Counted from the first letter of the stretch, positions 1 to 11,221 are shown. The stretch is 52,698 bases of DNA from Escherichia sp. E1V33 (GCF_004211955.1 NZ_RHJI01000025.1:1-52698); one strand, 5' to 3'. Notes: generated from the letters alone by a model not told the origin. Program-made: numbers and translations.

Positions 1-1
1 C

Positions 2-91
2 GGCGGTGATACGCCGGTTCCACCAGATGATGGCGGTGATACGCCAGTGCCGCCAGACGATGGTGGCGATACCCCGGTTAAACACGATCCT
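2..91 (+). repeat. 30-bp tandem repeat encoding GGDTPVPPDD linker
   Basis: Two full 30-bp units (2-31, 32-61) and a third that decays after GGDTPV (62-91) are visible; the array continues off the left edge. The encoded decapeptide is acidic and proline-rich, as expected for a flexible linker near the anchored N-terminus of the autotransporter. Repeat number is likely to vary between strains. Confidence 0.85.
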
Positions 92-3000
92 GTCGTCTAT
101 AAAAATGACGTAACCTGGGATCAGGATGCTAAAACTGTCAAAATTCGCGAAACTACCTTTACCTACAGCCAAAATGCCGATGGGAGTTACACCTTAACGG
201 CGCCTGATGGCAAGGAGACGATAGTTAAGTCCTGGGCAGTCCATGACGACAGCAACACCGTTGTCTTTGATGGCGTAAATACTGCAGGTGGCATCACCTG
301 GAGTTACGACGATGATGGACTCATCCACATCACTAAAGAGGCCGGCGTCGTTGTTGACGGCACAACCGGGAATGCGATTGAGTTTGGTAACGCGATCATC
401 ACCGATCAGGGCGGCAACACGGCGCTGAATGGCGGTACTGTCATGACGGTTGATGGTGACAACATCACCCTCAACAACGACGGCAAAACGACGGCCATCG
501 GAGAAGGTTCGGTTGTCGGTATACTCACCGGCGACAATATCACCATTAACAATAATGGCGAGACGGAAGTTGATGGCGGTACCGCGGTAATCATCAATGG
601 CGATAATACCAAGCTAAACACTGCGGGCGACTCGACCATCACCAATGGCGGTACGGGTAGCTTTATCAATGGCGATAATGCGCGGGTTGATAATAAAGGT
701 ACTATGACCGTTGACGGTGCGAATTCCACTGGTTCGAAAGTTGTCGGTGACGATGCCATCATCAAACAGGAAGGCGACTTATACGTTAGCGGCGGTGCGC
801 ACGGTATTGACGTTGACGGCAACAACACGTTCGTCAGCAACAAAGGCAATATTACGGTCGTCGAGGAAAACTCTATCGGCATGCTGCTTGATGGTGATGG
901 CGTCAGCGTGATCAACATGGGTGACCTCAATGTTGGTCAGGCCGCTACAGGTGAAAATGCAATCGGCATTCAGATCGACGGTAATAATGCGACATTTGTT
1001 AACGTCGGTGATATTACCGCGACCAACGCCGGAACCGGTGTCAGCGTTGCAGGCGATAAAGCCAATATCTCACTCGCGGGCGGGTTAGACGTTGTGGATT
1101 TCTCCACCGGTCTTGATGTCTCTGGCGATAATAACAACATGACGCTGTCGACTTATGGGCTGAATGTGACAGGGCAAGAAGCGACAGGTGTTAATGTTTC
1201 GGGCGATGGCAATACTATCGAAATAGCGGGCAGTATTCTGGTTGATAAAGATCAGAAAGCCGATAATGCGCAGCCTTACTTCTTTAATCCCTCAACCGGG
1301 GTAAATATCAGCGGTAATAATAATGACGTCACGCTGGATGGTCAGTTAACCGTTGTTGCTGATAGTGAAACCACGTCGCGTTCCTATGCGAGTTACGACG
1401 GTGCTCAGGAACACATTGCAGGTATTGTTATTGCTGGCGATGACAATACCTTTACGCTTAATGGCGGTGTCCATTTTGTCGGTGAAAAAAATGTCATGGA
1501 TGATGGCTCAAAACCATCAGCTTCTCGACGTGGTATCGGAGACACACCGCTTATTAGCGTTGATGGGCATTCCTCGGTCTACCTGAATGGTGAGTCAACC
1601 ATCAGCGGCGAGTTCCCGCTGGGGTTCGAAAATCTCATTCAGTTGAGCCATGGCGCGGAGCTGGAGATTGGCGCTGACGCAACGTTTGATATGAGTGATG
1701 TGGATTCTTTCACTTATTATTATCGCGTAGCGTTATCCACCATTAGTATTGATTCTGGTGCGAAGGCGACCAACAACGGTCAAGTGGAACTGAAAAATAT
1801 CGGTTTTGCGGCTGCCTGGAATAAAGATTCAACGGTCATCAATAACGGATCCATTGGCCTGGCGATGTACGATTTTGGTACCGACCCGGCACCAAAAGTC
1901 TTTGACGTTGAATATGGGGGGATTGGCGTTAACAACGGCACCATGACCACCAAAATGATGAATCAGCACAGTGTGCTGAATTATCCGGCAGAGTGGAACT
2001 TGTCTGATGGTACCTCTTTCAATAACAAGGCATTAGGGCTGACAGGTATGCTTGCCAGCTACTCGTCATCCATTCTGAACGGCGAAACGGGCATTATTGA
2101 TATGTATGGCCGTGGCAGTGTAGGGATGCTAGCCATCGATAAATCAACCGCGGATAACGAAGGGCAAATCACCCTGGATACGCTGTGGGTTGATGAAAAT
2201 GATGAAACATCGCTGCGTAATAATATCGCAAATAGCACGGCGAAAGATTTCGGTGTGGGAATGGCTTCAGGTACGGATGCCTATAATGGGGCATTAACTA
2301 AAGCAACGTCCACCAACCACGAGAATGGTGTGATTACTGTCTACAACGCCGGTGCGGGGATGGCGGCGTATGGGAATACCAATACGGTCATTAACCAGGG
2401 AACCATCAACCTGGAGAAAAATGAAAATTACAACGACTCGCTTGGCGTAAATAAACTCGTCGGCATGGCGGTTTATCACGAAGGCACCGCCATTAATGAC
2501 CAGACAGGCGTAATCAACATTAACGCGGAAAATGGTCAGGCATTCTATAACGATGGCACTGGGCTTATTATCAACTATGGCACCATTTGTACCTTTGGGG
2601 TTTGCCAGGGGGCCGATGAATATAATCCAACGGATAATTATATTGCCGATTTATATGATGATGGCGATGTATTAAGTTCTGCGGGTGAGACCGTATTATT
2701 ATCGTCAGGTGCGATTATCAACGGGGATGTCACCAGTGCGGGTGCTGTTAAAAATGGAACGATCAGGATACTCGAAAATGGTGCGCTGGTTAACGAGTCG
2801 AGCGGAACCATTAGCTCAGCCATCGTCGTGAATGAAGGCGGTGCGTTAACCAATGAAGGTGTATTGAACACGGTGACTCTGGAAGGAGGAACCTTCAATA
2901 ACAACGGAACGCTTAATGACGTCGTAAAAATTGAGAAAAACAGCAACGCGGTAATTAATAACACCGGTTCCCTGTCAACTCTACAACTTCACGATGGTAC

Positions 3001-5287
3001 GGTGAATAACAGCGGTATTGCGTCGGCGCGCGTTAACGCTCAGGGCGATGCGGTATTCAATAACCTTGCAGGCGGCGAGGCGCGTAAAGGCGCGATTCTC
3101 TATAACTCTGCGGTAGTGAATAACGCGGGTACCTGGAAAATGGGTTATCAGGATGAAAACAACAATGCCGGGACACTGGATATTGACGATAAGTCAACTT
3201 TCAACAACAGCGGCAAACTCATCCTTGATAACAGCAAAAACGCCATTCGCTTCCAGGGCAACAATGCTAACGCCACGTTATATAACACCGGTGAAATGAC
3301 GCTGGATGCCGCATTAGGTGCGGGCGCTATTCACTACGACGATGGCGCCAGCCAGTTTATTAACAAGGGCGTGGTGGATGCGAAAGTCACTGTGGCGGTA
3401 AGTACTGCCGGTGCGACAGAAAGCGATGCCTTCTTGTGGAACCAGGATGGCGGGGTAATTAACTTCGATAAAGACAACGCCAGCGCGGTTAAATTCACCC
3501 ACAACAACTATGTTGCTCTCAACGATGGTGTAATGAACATCAGCGGCAACAACGCCGTGGCGATGGAAGGCGATAAAAACGCACAGCTGGTTAACAACGG
3601 CGTTATCAATCTCGGCACTGAAGGCACCACTGATACCGGGTTAATTGGTATGCAACTGGATGCCAACGCTACCGCAGATGCGGTAATCGAGAACAACGGC
3701 ACGATTAATATCTTTGCTAACGATTCCTTTGCGTTCAGCGTGCTGGGTACAGAAGGCCATATCGTTAACAACGGTACGGTGGTGATTGCCGATGGCGTGA
3801 CCGGTTCGGGGTTGATTAAGCAGGGCGATAGCGTGAACGTGGAAGGGGTGAACGGCAACAACGGTAACAATACCGAAGTGCATTACACCGACTACACGTT
3901 GCCGGACATGCCAAGCTCTTACACCACTTCACCTTTCAGTGAAACGACTGATAGCGGTAGTAGTGATGGCAGCAGTAACAATCTTAACGGCTATATCGTC
4001 GGTACCAACGTTGATGGCAGCGCCGGTAAGCTGAAGGTCAACAACGCCAGCATGAATGGTGTCGGGATCAACACCGGTTTCGCCGCCGGTACGGCAGACA
4101 CCACGGTCAGTTTCGACAACGTGGTGGAAGGCAGCAACCTGACCGACGCCGATGCCATCACCTCAACGTCCGTGGTATGGACCGCCAAAGGCAGCACCGA
4201 TGCCAGCGGCAACATTGACGTCATCATGAGCAAAAACGCCTACACCGATGTGGCGACCGATGCTTCGGTGAACGATGTGGCGAAGGCACTGGATGCGGGT
4301 TACACCAATAACGAGCTGTATACCAGCCTGAACGTGGGCACCACTGCTGAACTGAATAGCGCCCTGAAGCAGGTGAGCGGTAGCCAGGCGACCACGGTAT
4401 TCCGTGAAGCGCGTGTGTTAAGCAACCGCTTCAGCATGCTGGCGGATGCCGCGCCGAAGGTGGGCAATGGCCTGGCCTTTAACGTGGTGGCGAAAGGTGA
4501 CCCGCGTGCGGAACTCGGAAATAACACCGAGTATGACATGCTGGCGCTGCGTAAAACCATCGACCTGAGCGAAAGCCAGAGCATGAGCCTGGAATACGGT
4601 ATCGCGCGTCTGGATGGCGACGGTGCGCAGAAAGCGGGCGACAATGGCGTAACCGGCGGCTACAGCCAGTTCTTTGGCCTGAAACACCAGATGTCCTTCG
4701 ACAATGGTATGCGTTGGAACAACGCGCTGCGTTATGACGTGCATAATCTCGACAGCAGCCGCTCGGTCGCTTACGGCGACGTCAGCAAAACGGCGGATAC
4801 GGATGTGAAACAGCAGTACCTGGAGTTGCGTAGCGAAGGGGCGAAAACCTTTGAGCCGCGCGAAGGGCTGAAAATCACCCCGTACGCCGGAGTGAAACTG
4901 CGTCACACGCTGGAAGGCGGCTATCAGGAGCGCAATGCCGGAGACTTTAACCTGAGCATGAATAGCGGCAGCGAAACGGCGGTGGACAGCATCGTCGGGC
5001 TGAAACTGGACTACGCAGGGAAAGGCGGCTGGAGCGCGAATGCGACGCTGGAAGGCGGGCCGAACCTGAGTTACGCGAAGAGCCAGCGCACGGCAAGCCT
5101 GGCAGGGGCAGGCAGCCAGCACTTTAACGTCGATGACGGTCAGAAGGGCGGCGGTATCAACAGCCTGGCGAGCGTCGGCGTGAAGTACAGTAGCAAAGAA
5201 AGTTCGCTGAATCTGGATGCGTATCACTGGAAAGAGGACGGCATCAGCGACAAAGGCGTGATGCTGAACTTTAAGAAAACGTTCTAA
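2..5287 (+). CDS. ydbA: Autotransporter-like surface protein YdbA, 5'-truncated by the window edge
   Basis: The frame is open from base 2, so the true start lies to the left; 1761 codons are visible. A GTG at 47 falls inside a repeat linker and is not the start. The order is: an acidic/proline 10-residue repeat linker; a very long Asn/Gly-rich passenger full of short repeats of the type VNNGTI and GDNITINNNG, typical of a right-handed beta-helix; and a C-terminal autotransporter beta-barrel from roughly residue 1465 (VFREARVLSNRFSMLAD) to a terminal Phe (MLNFKKTF), as outer-membrane barrels require. K-12 ydbA is a pseudogene split by IS elements; here the visible part is uninterrupted. Homologues are described as autotransporter-barrel lipoproteins. 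Role in adhesion or autoaggregation is inferred only from architecture. The 10-bp terminator hairpin just downstream closes the transcript. Confidence 0.88.
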   Translation, partial: GGDTPVPPDDGGDTPVPPDDGGDTPVKHDPVVYKNDVTWDQDAKTVKIRETTFTYSQNADGSYTLTAPDGKETIVKSWAVHDDSNTVVFDGVNTAGGITWSYDDDGLIHITKEAGVVVDGTTGNAIEFGNAIITDQGGNTALNGGTVMTVDGDNITLNNDGKTTAIGEGSVVGILTGDNITINNNGETEVDGGTAVIINGDNTKLNTAGDSTITNGGTGSFINGDNARVDNKGTMTVDGANSTGSKVVGDDAIIKQEGDLYVSGGAHGIDVDGNNTFVSNKGNITVVEENSIGMLLDGDGVSVINMGDLNVGQAATGENAIGIQIDGNNATFVNVGDITATNAGTGVSVAGDKANISLAGGLDVVDFSTGLDVSGDNNNMTLSTYGLNVTGQEATGVNVSGDGNTIEIAGSILVDKDQKADNAQPYFFNPSTGVNISGNNNDVTLDGQLTVVADSETTSRSYASYDGAQEHIAGIVIAGDDNTFTLNGGVHFVGEKNVMDDGSKPSASRRGIGDTPLISVDGHSSVYLNGESTISGEFPLGFENLIQLSHGAELEIGADATFDMSDVDSFTYYYRVALSTISIDSGAKATNNGQVELKNIGFAAAWNKDSTVINNGSIGLAMYDFGTDPAPKVFDVEYGGIGVNNGTMTTKMMNQHSVLNYPAEWNLSDGTSFNNKALGLTGMLASYSSSILNGETGIIDMYGRGSVGMLAIDKSTADNEGQITLDTLWVDENDETSLRNNIANSTAKDFGVGMASGTDAYNGALTKATSTNHENGVITVYNAGAGMAAYGNTNTVINQGTINLEKNENYNDSLGVNKLVGMAVYHEGTAINDQTGVININAENGQAFYNDGTGLIINYGTICTFGVCQGADEYNPTDNYIADLYDDGDVLSSAGETVLLSSGAIINGDVTSAGAVKNGTIRILENGALVNESSGTISSAIVVNEGGALTNEGVLNTVTLEGGTFNNNGTLNDVVKIEKNSNAVINNTGSLSTLQLHDGTVNNSGIASARVNAQGDAVFNNLAGGEARKGAILYNSAVVNNAGTWKMGYQDENNNAGTLDIDDKSTFNNSGKLILDNSKNAIRFQGNNANATLYNTGEMTLDAALGAGAIHYDDGASQFINKGVVDAKVTVAVSTAGATESDAFLWNQDGGVINFDKDNASAVKFTHNNYVALNDGVMNISGNNAVAMEGDKNAQLVNNGVINLGTEGTTDTGLIGMQLDANATADAVIENNGTINIFANDSFAFSVLGTEGHIVNNGTVVIADGVTGSGLIKQGDSVNVEGVNGNNGNNTEVHYTDYTLPDMPSSYTTSPFSETTDSGSSDGSSNNLNGYIVGTNVDGSAGKLKVNNASMNGVGINTGFAAGTADTTVSFDNVVEGSNLTDADAITSTSVVWTAKGSTDASGNIDVIMSKNAYTDVATDASVNDVAKALDAGYTNNELYTSLNVGTTAELNSALKQVSGSQATTVFREARVLSNRFSMLADAAPKVGNGLAFNVVAKGDPRAELGNNTEYDMLALRKTIDLSESQSMSLEYGIARLDGDGAQKAGDNGVTGGYSQFFGLKHQMSFDNGMRWNNALRYDVHNLDSSRSVAYGDVSKTADTDVKQQYLELRSEGAKTFEPREGLKITPYAGVKLRHTLEGGYQERNAGDFNLSMNSGSETAVDSIVGLKLDYAGKGGWSANATLEGGPNLSYAKSQRTASLAGAGSQHFNVDDGQKGGGINSLASVGVKYSSKESSLNLDAYHWKEDGISDKGVMLNFKKTF

Positions 5288-5306
5288 TTTTTAGCATGTG
5301 ATACAC

Positions 5307-5340
5307 AAACCGCAACGCTGATACAGGTTGCGGTTTTTTA
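5307..5340 (+). terminator. Rho-independent terminator of ydbA
   Basis: Perfect 10-bp inverted repeat AAACCGCAAC / GTTGCGGTTT with a 10-base loop, followed by a T run, 20 bases after the ydbA stop codon. Confidence 0.85.
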
Positions 5341-5363
5341 TTGCCGGATGCGACGCTTGACGT
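5340..5363. repeat. Partial REP-like element
   Basis: The stretch starting TTGCCGGATGCGACGCTTGACG resembles one arm of an enterobacterial REP unit, directly after the ydbA terminator. The second arm is not clear, so it is probably a degenerate half element. The remaining bases up to ydbC hold no gene; a good -10 hexamer (TATACT) lies near 5463. Confidence 0.5.
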
Positions 5364-5506
5364 ATCTTTTGCTGTCTAATGTTTTGGTATCTTTCAGGAC
5401 AATAGTGCCACTCATCCAGAAATCTTGTTTACGCCTTCGCATTATTTATCTCTTTTCATTCCTATACTGATTTTTCTTAATCAGTTTTCCTACAGAGTAG
5501 GGTGTT

Positions 5507-6367
5507 ATGAACAAAGATACATTTATTCTCGGTACAAAATCCGTTAACCGTCTTGGTTATGGCGCGATGCAACTGGCTGGCCCCGGTGTTTTCGGACCGC
5601 CAAAAGATCGCCATGTTGCTATTACGGTTTTACGTGAAGCGCTGGAATTGGGCGTCAATCACATCGATACCAGCGACTTTTATGGTCCGCATGTCACCAA
5701 CCAGATCATCCGCGAAGCGCTACATCCTTATCCTGACAATCTGACAATTGTCACTAAAATTGGCGCGCGCCGTGGTGATGATGCTTCGTGGCTTCCTGCA
5801 TTCTCGCCAGCGGAGTTGCAAAAAGCGGTGCACGATAATTTGCGTAATCTGGGTCTGGATGTGCTGGATGTGGTTAACCTACGCGTTATGTTTGGCGATG
5901 GTCACGGGCCGGCGGAAGGTTCGATTGAAGCCAGCCTGACCGTGCTGGCGGAGATGCAACGACAAGGTCTGGTAAAACATATTGGCTTGAGTAACGTCAC
6001 ACCGACGCAGGTTGCAGAGGCGCGTAAGATTACCGAAATCGTCTGTGTGCAAAACGAATACAACATTGCTCATCGTGCTGATGACGCAATGATTGATGCT
6101 TTGGCCCGCGAAGGCATTGCCTATGTGCCGTTCTTCCCGCTCGGGGGCTTTACGCCGCTGCAATCCTCTAGGCTGTCGGATGTTGCTGCGAGCCTGGGGG
6201 CAACACCAATGCAGGTGGCGCTGGCGTGGCTGTTACAGCGTTCACCGAATATTTTGCTGATCCCAGGGACGTCTTCTGTAGCGCATTTACGGGAGAATAT
6301 GGCTGCTGAAAAATTGCATCTTTCTGAGGAAGTGTTGTCTACGTTGGATGGTATTTCGCGAGAATAA
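5507..6367 (+). CDS. pdxI: Aldo/keto reductase, NADPH-dependent pyridoxal reductase (YdbC/PdxI)
   Basis: 286 residues, the same length as K-12 YdbC and nearly identical along its length. It is a single AKR TIM barrel: early GYGAMQL, the active-site segment NHIDTSDFYGP (Asp and Tyr of the AKR tetrad), the Lys in IVTKIGAR, and the cofactor-binding C-terminal segment with IPGTSSVAHLREN. The K-12 enzyme reduces pyridoxal to pyridoxine with NADPH in vitamin B6 salvage. It stands alone between the ydbA terminator and convergent azoR. ydbD, which follows it in K-12, is missing. Confidence 0.93.
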   Translation: MNKDTFILGTKSVNRLGYGAMQLAGPGVFGPPKDRHVAITVLREALELGVNHIDTSDFYGPHVTNQIIREALHPYPDNLTIVTKIGARRGDDASWLPAFSPAELQKAVHDNLRNLGLDVLDVVNLRVMFGDGHGPAEGSIEASLTVLAEMQRQGLVKHIGLSNVTPTQVAEARKITEIVCVQNEYNIAHRADDAMIDALAREGIAYVPFFPLGGFTPLQSSRLSDVAASLGATPMQVALAWLLQRSPNILLIPGTSSVAHLRENMAAEKLHLSEEVLSTLDGISRE

Positions 6368-6448
6368 CGAGCCAGACGCTCGCATATTGTGCTTAAGGAA
6401 GAGCACAAAGCGATGCTGAAATTATGGGAAAACAGGTAAGTGGATTGA

Positions 6449-6475
6449 GATGTGGACTGAACTACAGTCCACATC
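6449..6475. terminator. 10-bp hairpin between convergent pdxI and azoR
   Basis: Perfect inverted repeat GATGTGGACT / AGTCCACATC with a 7-base loop, between the two stop codons. There is no strong T run on either side, so termination is plausible from position but not certain. Confidence 0.45.
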
Positions 6476-6489
6476 AAGATCGTGTCCGA

Positions 6490-7104
<615 letters not shown>

Positions 7105-7295
7105 TTATAGATGTTTGAATGGGCGATGCCCCGTTGCTTGCTGACACTTTATTCACAATCCTGCCACAGAGATAGCGCAATAAATCGAAGCCTATGTTCG
7201 AATTTATTGAACAACGCATAGAAAGCCGCGATGTGGTACTCTATATCTATCATTTAAAAGAACTTTAATCAGGCACTACGCTGCCCTCTAACGTT

Positions 7296-10200
7296 ATGAC
7301 AGAACAACAAAAATTGACCTTTACTGCCTTGCAGCAGCGACTTGATACGCTAATGCTGCGCGACAGACTGCGTTTTTCCCGCCGTCTGCACGGTGTGAAG
7401 AAGGTTAAAAATCCTGATGCACAACAGGCCATTTTCCAGGAGATGGCGAAAGAAATTGACCAGGCGGCAGGGAAAGTTCTGCTGCGTGAAGCGGCACGTC
7501 CGGACATTACTTATCCGGACAATTTGCCGGTTAGTCAGAAAAAACAGGACATTCTCGAAGCGATTCGTGATCACCAGGTGGTGATCGTTGCCGGGGAAAC
7601 GGGTTCTGGTAAAACGACTCAGCTACCGAAAATCTGTATGGAACTGGGGCGCGGGATTAAAGGGCTGATCGGCCATACCCAGCCGCGTCGACTGGCAGCA
7701 CGAACGGTGGCTAACCGTATTGCTGAAGAGCTGAAAACGGAGCCGGGCGGCTGTATCGGTTATAAAGTCCGTTTTAGCGATCACGTTAGCGATAACACGA
7801 TGGTCAAGCTGATGACCGACGGTATCCTGCTGGCGGAAATCCAGCAAGATCGCCTGTTGATGCAGTACGACACCATCATCATCGATGAAGCGCACGAACG
7901 TAGCCTGAATATCGATTTTCTGCTCGGCTATTTGAAAGAGTTGCTGCCGCGACGTCCTGACCTAAAAATCATTATCACCTCCGCGACTATCGACCCGGAA
8001 CGCTTTTCGCGCCACTTTAATAATGCGCCGATTATCGAAGTCTCCGGTCGGACCTATCCGGTGGAAGTGCGCTATCGCCCGATTGTTGAAGAAGCCGATG
8101 ACACCGAGCGCGATCAGTTGCAGGCGATTTTTGACGCCGTAGACGAACTGAGTCAGGAAAGCCCTGGCGACATTCTGATCTTTATGAGCGGCGAGCGGGA
8201 AATTCGCGATACCGCTGATGCTCTGAACAAACTGAACTTACGCCATACGGAAATCTTGCCGCTTTATGCGCGGCTTTCGAACAGCGAACAGAATAGGGTG
8301 TTCCAGTCGCATAGCGGACGGCGCATTGTGCTGGCGACCAACGTCGCGGAAACGTCGCTGACCGTACCGGGGATTAAATACGTTATCGACCCCGGTACAG
8401 CGCGTATCAGCCGCTACAGCTATCGCACCAAAGTGCAGCGTTTGCCGATTGAGCCGATTTCGCAGGCTTCAGCCAATCAGCGTAAAGGCCGCTGTGGTCG
8501 TGTGTCCGAAGGGATCTGTATTCGTCTCTATTCCGAAGACGATTTCCTTTCGCGCCCGGAGTTTACCGACCCGGAAATTCTGCGTACCAACCTGGCCTCG
8601 GTTATTTTGCAGATGACCGCGCTGGGGCTGGGCGATATCGCCGCGTTCCCGTTTGTCGAAGCACCGGATAAACGCAATATCCAGGATGGCGTGCGTCTGC
8701 TGGAAGAGCTGGGCGCGATCACCACGGATGAACAGACCAGCGCCTATAAACTGACGCCGCTCGGGCGTCAGCTTTCGCAACTGCCGGTCGATCCTCGACT
8801 TGCGCGTATGGTGCTTGAAGCGCAGAAACACGGCTGCGTGCGTGAGGCGATGATTATCACGTCCGCGCTCTCCATTCAGGATCCGCGCGAACGTCCGATG
8901 GATAAACAGCAGGCATCGGACGAAAAACATCGCCGCTTCCACGACAAAGAATCCGATTTCCTCGCGTTTGTAAATCTGTGGAATTATCTTGGCGAGCAGC
9001 AAAAGGCGCTTTCTTCTAACGCCTTCCGTCGTCTGTGTCGTACCGATTATCTCAACTATCTGCGTGTGCGCGAATGGCAGGATATCTACACCCAGTTGCG
9101 CCAGGTGGTGAAAGAACTTGGCATTCCGGTGAACAGCGAACCGGCGGAGTATCGCGAAATTCACATCGCCTTACTGACCGGTTTGCTTTCCCATATCGGC
9201 ATGAAAGATGCCGATAAACAAGAATATACCGGCGCACGTAACGCGCGTTTCTCCATTTTCCCCGGTTCCGGCTTATTCAAAAAGCCGCCGAAATGGGTAA
9301 TGGTGGCGGAACTGGTAGAAACCAGCCGCCTGTGGGGCCGCATTGCTGCGCGTATCGACCCGGAATGGGTGGAGCCTGTCGCTCAGCATTTGATTAAACG
9401 CACCTACAGCGAACCGCACTGGGAACGGGCGCAGGGCGCGGTGATGGCAACGGAAAAAGTCACTGTTTATGGTTTGCCGATTGTTGCTGCGCGCAAGGTC
9501 AACTACAGCCAGATCGATCCGGCGTTATGTCGTGAACTCTTTATTCGCCACGCGCTGGTGGAAGGTGACTGGCAGACGCGTCACGCATTCTTCCGTGAAA
9601 ATCTGAAACTGCGGGCCGAAGTGGAAGAGCTGGAACACAAATCACGTCGCCGCGATATTCTGGTGGATGACGAAACGCTGTTTGAGTTCTACGACCAGCG
9701 CATCAGCCACGATGTAATCTCCGCTCGTCACTTCGACAGCTGGTGGAAAAAAGTCAGCCGCGAAAAGCCTGATTTGCTCAACTTTGAAAAGAGCATGTTG
9801 ATCAAAGAAGGGGCGGAAAAAATCAGCAAGCTGGATTATCCGAACTTCTGGCATCAGGGCAATCTCAAGCTGCGTTTGAGCTATCAGTTTGAGCCCGGCG
9901 CGGATGCTGACGGTGTGACTGTGCATATCCCGCTGCCGTTACTTAACCAGGTTGAGGAGAGTGGGTTTGAGTGGCAGATCCCCGGTCTGCGTCGTGAGCT
10001 GATCATCGCCCTGATTAAATCTCTGCCGAAGCCGGTACGCCGTAATTTTGTGCCCGCGCCAAACTACGCCGAAGCGTTTTTAGGCCGCGTAACACCATTG
10101 GAGTTACCGTTGCTCGACAGCCTTGAGCGCGAGTTACGGCGGATGACCGGCGTTACCGTTGACCGCGAAGACTGGCACTGGGATCAGGTGCCCGATCACC

Positions 10201-11198
10201 TGAAAATCACCTTCCGCGTGGTGGATGACAAAAACAAGAAGCTAAAAGAAGGGCGCTCGCTACAAGATCTGAAAGATGCGCTGAAAGGCAAAGTACAGGA
10301 AACGTTGTCTGCGGTGGCGGATGACGGTATCGAGCAGAGCGGACTGCATATCTGGAGCTTTGGACAACTGCCGGAAAGCTACGAGCAGAAGCGCGGTAAC
10401 TACAAAGTGAAGGCGTGGCCGGCACTGGTGGATGAACGCGACAGCGTGGCGATCAAACTGTTTGATAATCCGCTGGAACAAAAACAGGCAATGTGGAACG
10501 GCCTTCGCCGTTTACTGTTGCTGAATATTCCTTCGCCGATCAAGTACTTGCATGAGAAGTTACCAAACAAAGCCAAGCTGGGACTGTACTTTAACCCGTA
10601 TGGCAAAGTGCTGGAGCTGATCGACGACTGTATCTCCTGCGGTGTGGATAAATTGATCGACGCCAATGGTGGCCCGGTCTGGACGGAAGAAGGCTTTGCT
10701 GCGCTGCATGAAAAAGTGCGCGCCGAACTGAATGACACGGTGGTGGATATTGCGAAGCAGGTCGAGCAAATCCTCACTGCGGTGTTCAATATCAACAAAC
10801 GCCTGAAGGGGCGGGTAGATATGACGATGGCGCTGGGGCTTTCTGACATTAAAGCGCAGATGGGCGGGCTGGTGTATCGCGGTTTTGTCACTGGTAACGG
10901 CTTCAAACGGCTGGGCGACACGCTGCGTTATTTGCAGGCGATTGAAAAACGGCTAGAAAAACTGGCGGTTGATCCGCATCGCGACCGTGCTCAGATGCTG
11001 AAAGTCGAAAACGTCCAGCAGGCGTGGCAGCAATGGATCAACAAACTGCCGCCTGCACGTCGTGAGGATGAAGACGTGAAAGAGATCCGTTGGATGATAG
11101 AAGAGCTGCGCGTTAGTTACTTCGCTCAACAACTTGGTACGCCTTATCCGATTTCAGATAAGCGTATTTTGCAGGCGATGGAGCAGATTAGCGGTTAA
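7296..11198 (+). CDS. hrpA: DEAH-box ATP-dependent RNA helicase HrpA
   Basis: 1300 residues, the full K-12 length. Walker A GETGSGKT is at residues 100-107 and the DEAH box at 197-200, followed by SAT (motif III), the QRKGRCGR motif VI, and then the winged-helix/ratchet and OB-fold region and the long C-terminal DUF3418 segment of bacterial HrpA. Known roles include processing of daa fimbrial mRNA and rescue of stalled, collided ribosomes. The start ATG follows a short leader 200 bp from azoR. A strong terminator lies downstream and no neighbour is co-transcribed. Confidence 0.97.
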   Translation: MTEQQKLTFTALQQRLDTLMLRDRLRFSRRLHGVKKVKNPDAQQAIFQEMAKEIDQAAGKVLLREAARPDITYPDNLPVSQKKQDILEAIRDHQVVIVAGETGSGKTTQLPKICMELGRGIKGLIGHTQPRRLAARTVANRIAEELKTEPGGCIGYKVRFSDHVSDNTMVKLMTDGILLAEIQQDRLLMQYDTIIIDEAHERSLNIDFLLGYLKELLPRRPDLKIIITSATIDPERFSRHFNNAPIIEVSGRTYPVEVRYRPIVEEADDTERDQLQAIFDAVDELSQESPGDILIFMSGEREIRDTADALNKLNLRHTEILPLYARLSNSEQNRVFQSHSGRRIVLATNVAETSLTVPGIKYVIDPGTARISRYSYRTKVQRLPIEPISQASANQRKGRCGRVSEGICIRLYSEDDFLSRPEFTDPEILRTNLASVILQMTALGLGDIAAFPFVEAPDKRNIQDGVRLLEELGAITTDEQTSAYKLTPLGRQLSQLPVDPRLARMVLEAQKHGCVREAMIITSALSIQDPRERPMDKQQASDEKHRRFHDKESDFLAFVNLWNYLGEQQKALSSNAFRRLCRTDYLNYLRVREWQDIYTQLRQVVKELGIPVNSEPAEYREIHIALLTGLLSHIGMKDADKQEYTGARNARFSIFPGSGLFKKPPKWVMVAELVETSRLWGRIAARIDPEWVEPVAQHLIKRTYSEPHWERAQGAVMATEKVTVYGLPIVAARKVNYSQIDPALCRELFIRHALVEGDWQTRHAFFRENLKLRAEVEELEHKSRRRDILVDDETLFEFYDQRISHDVISARHFDSWWKKVSREKPDLLNFEKSMLIKEGAEKISKLDYPNFWHQGNLKLRLSYQFEPGADADGVTVHIPLPLLNQVEESGFEWQIPGLRRELIIALIKSLPKPVRRNFVPAPNYAEAFLGRVTPLELPLLDSLERELRRMTGVTVDREDWHWDQVPDHLKITFRVVDDKNKKLKEGRSLQDLKDALKGKVQETLSAVADDGIEQSGLHIWSFGQLPESYEQKRGNYKVKAWPALVDERDSVAIKLFDNPLEQKQAMWNGLRRLLLLNIPSPIKYLHEKLPNKAKLGLYFNPYGKVLELIDDCISCGVDKLIDANGGPVWTEEGFAALHEKVRAELNDTVVDIAKQVEQILTAVFNINKRLKGRVDMTMALGLSDIKAQMGGLVYRGFVTGNGFKRLGDTLRYLQAIEKRLEKLAVDPHRDRAQMLKVENVQQAWQQWINKLPPARREDEDVKEIRWMIEELRVSYFAQQLGTPYPISDKRILQAMEQISG

Positions 11199-11221
11199 CC
11201 TGCTATTTGCATGATAAATCT

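Noticed and set aside
4418-5227. 269-codon minus-strand frame opposite the ydbA barrel
   Set aside because: It is the antisense shadow of a GC-rich coding region; no ribosome-binding site or recognisable domain.
8469-9164. 231-codon minus-strand frame inside hrpA
   Set aside because: Codon-bias shadow of hrpA, which is near-identical to K-12.
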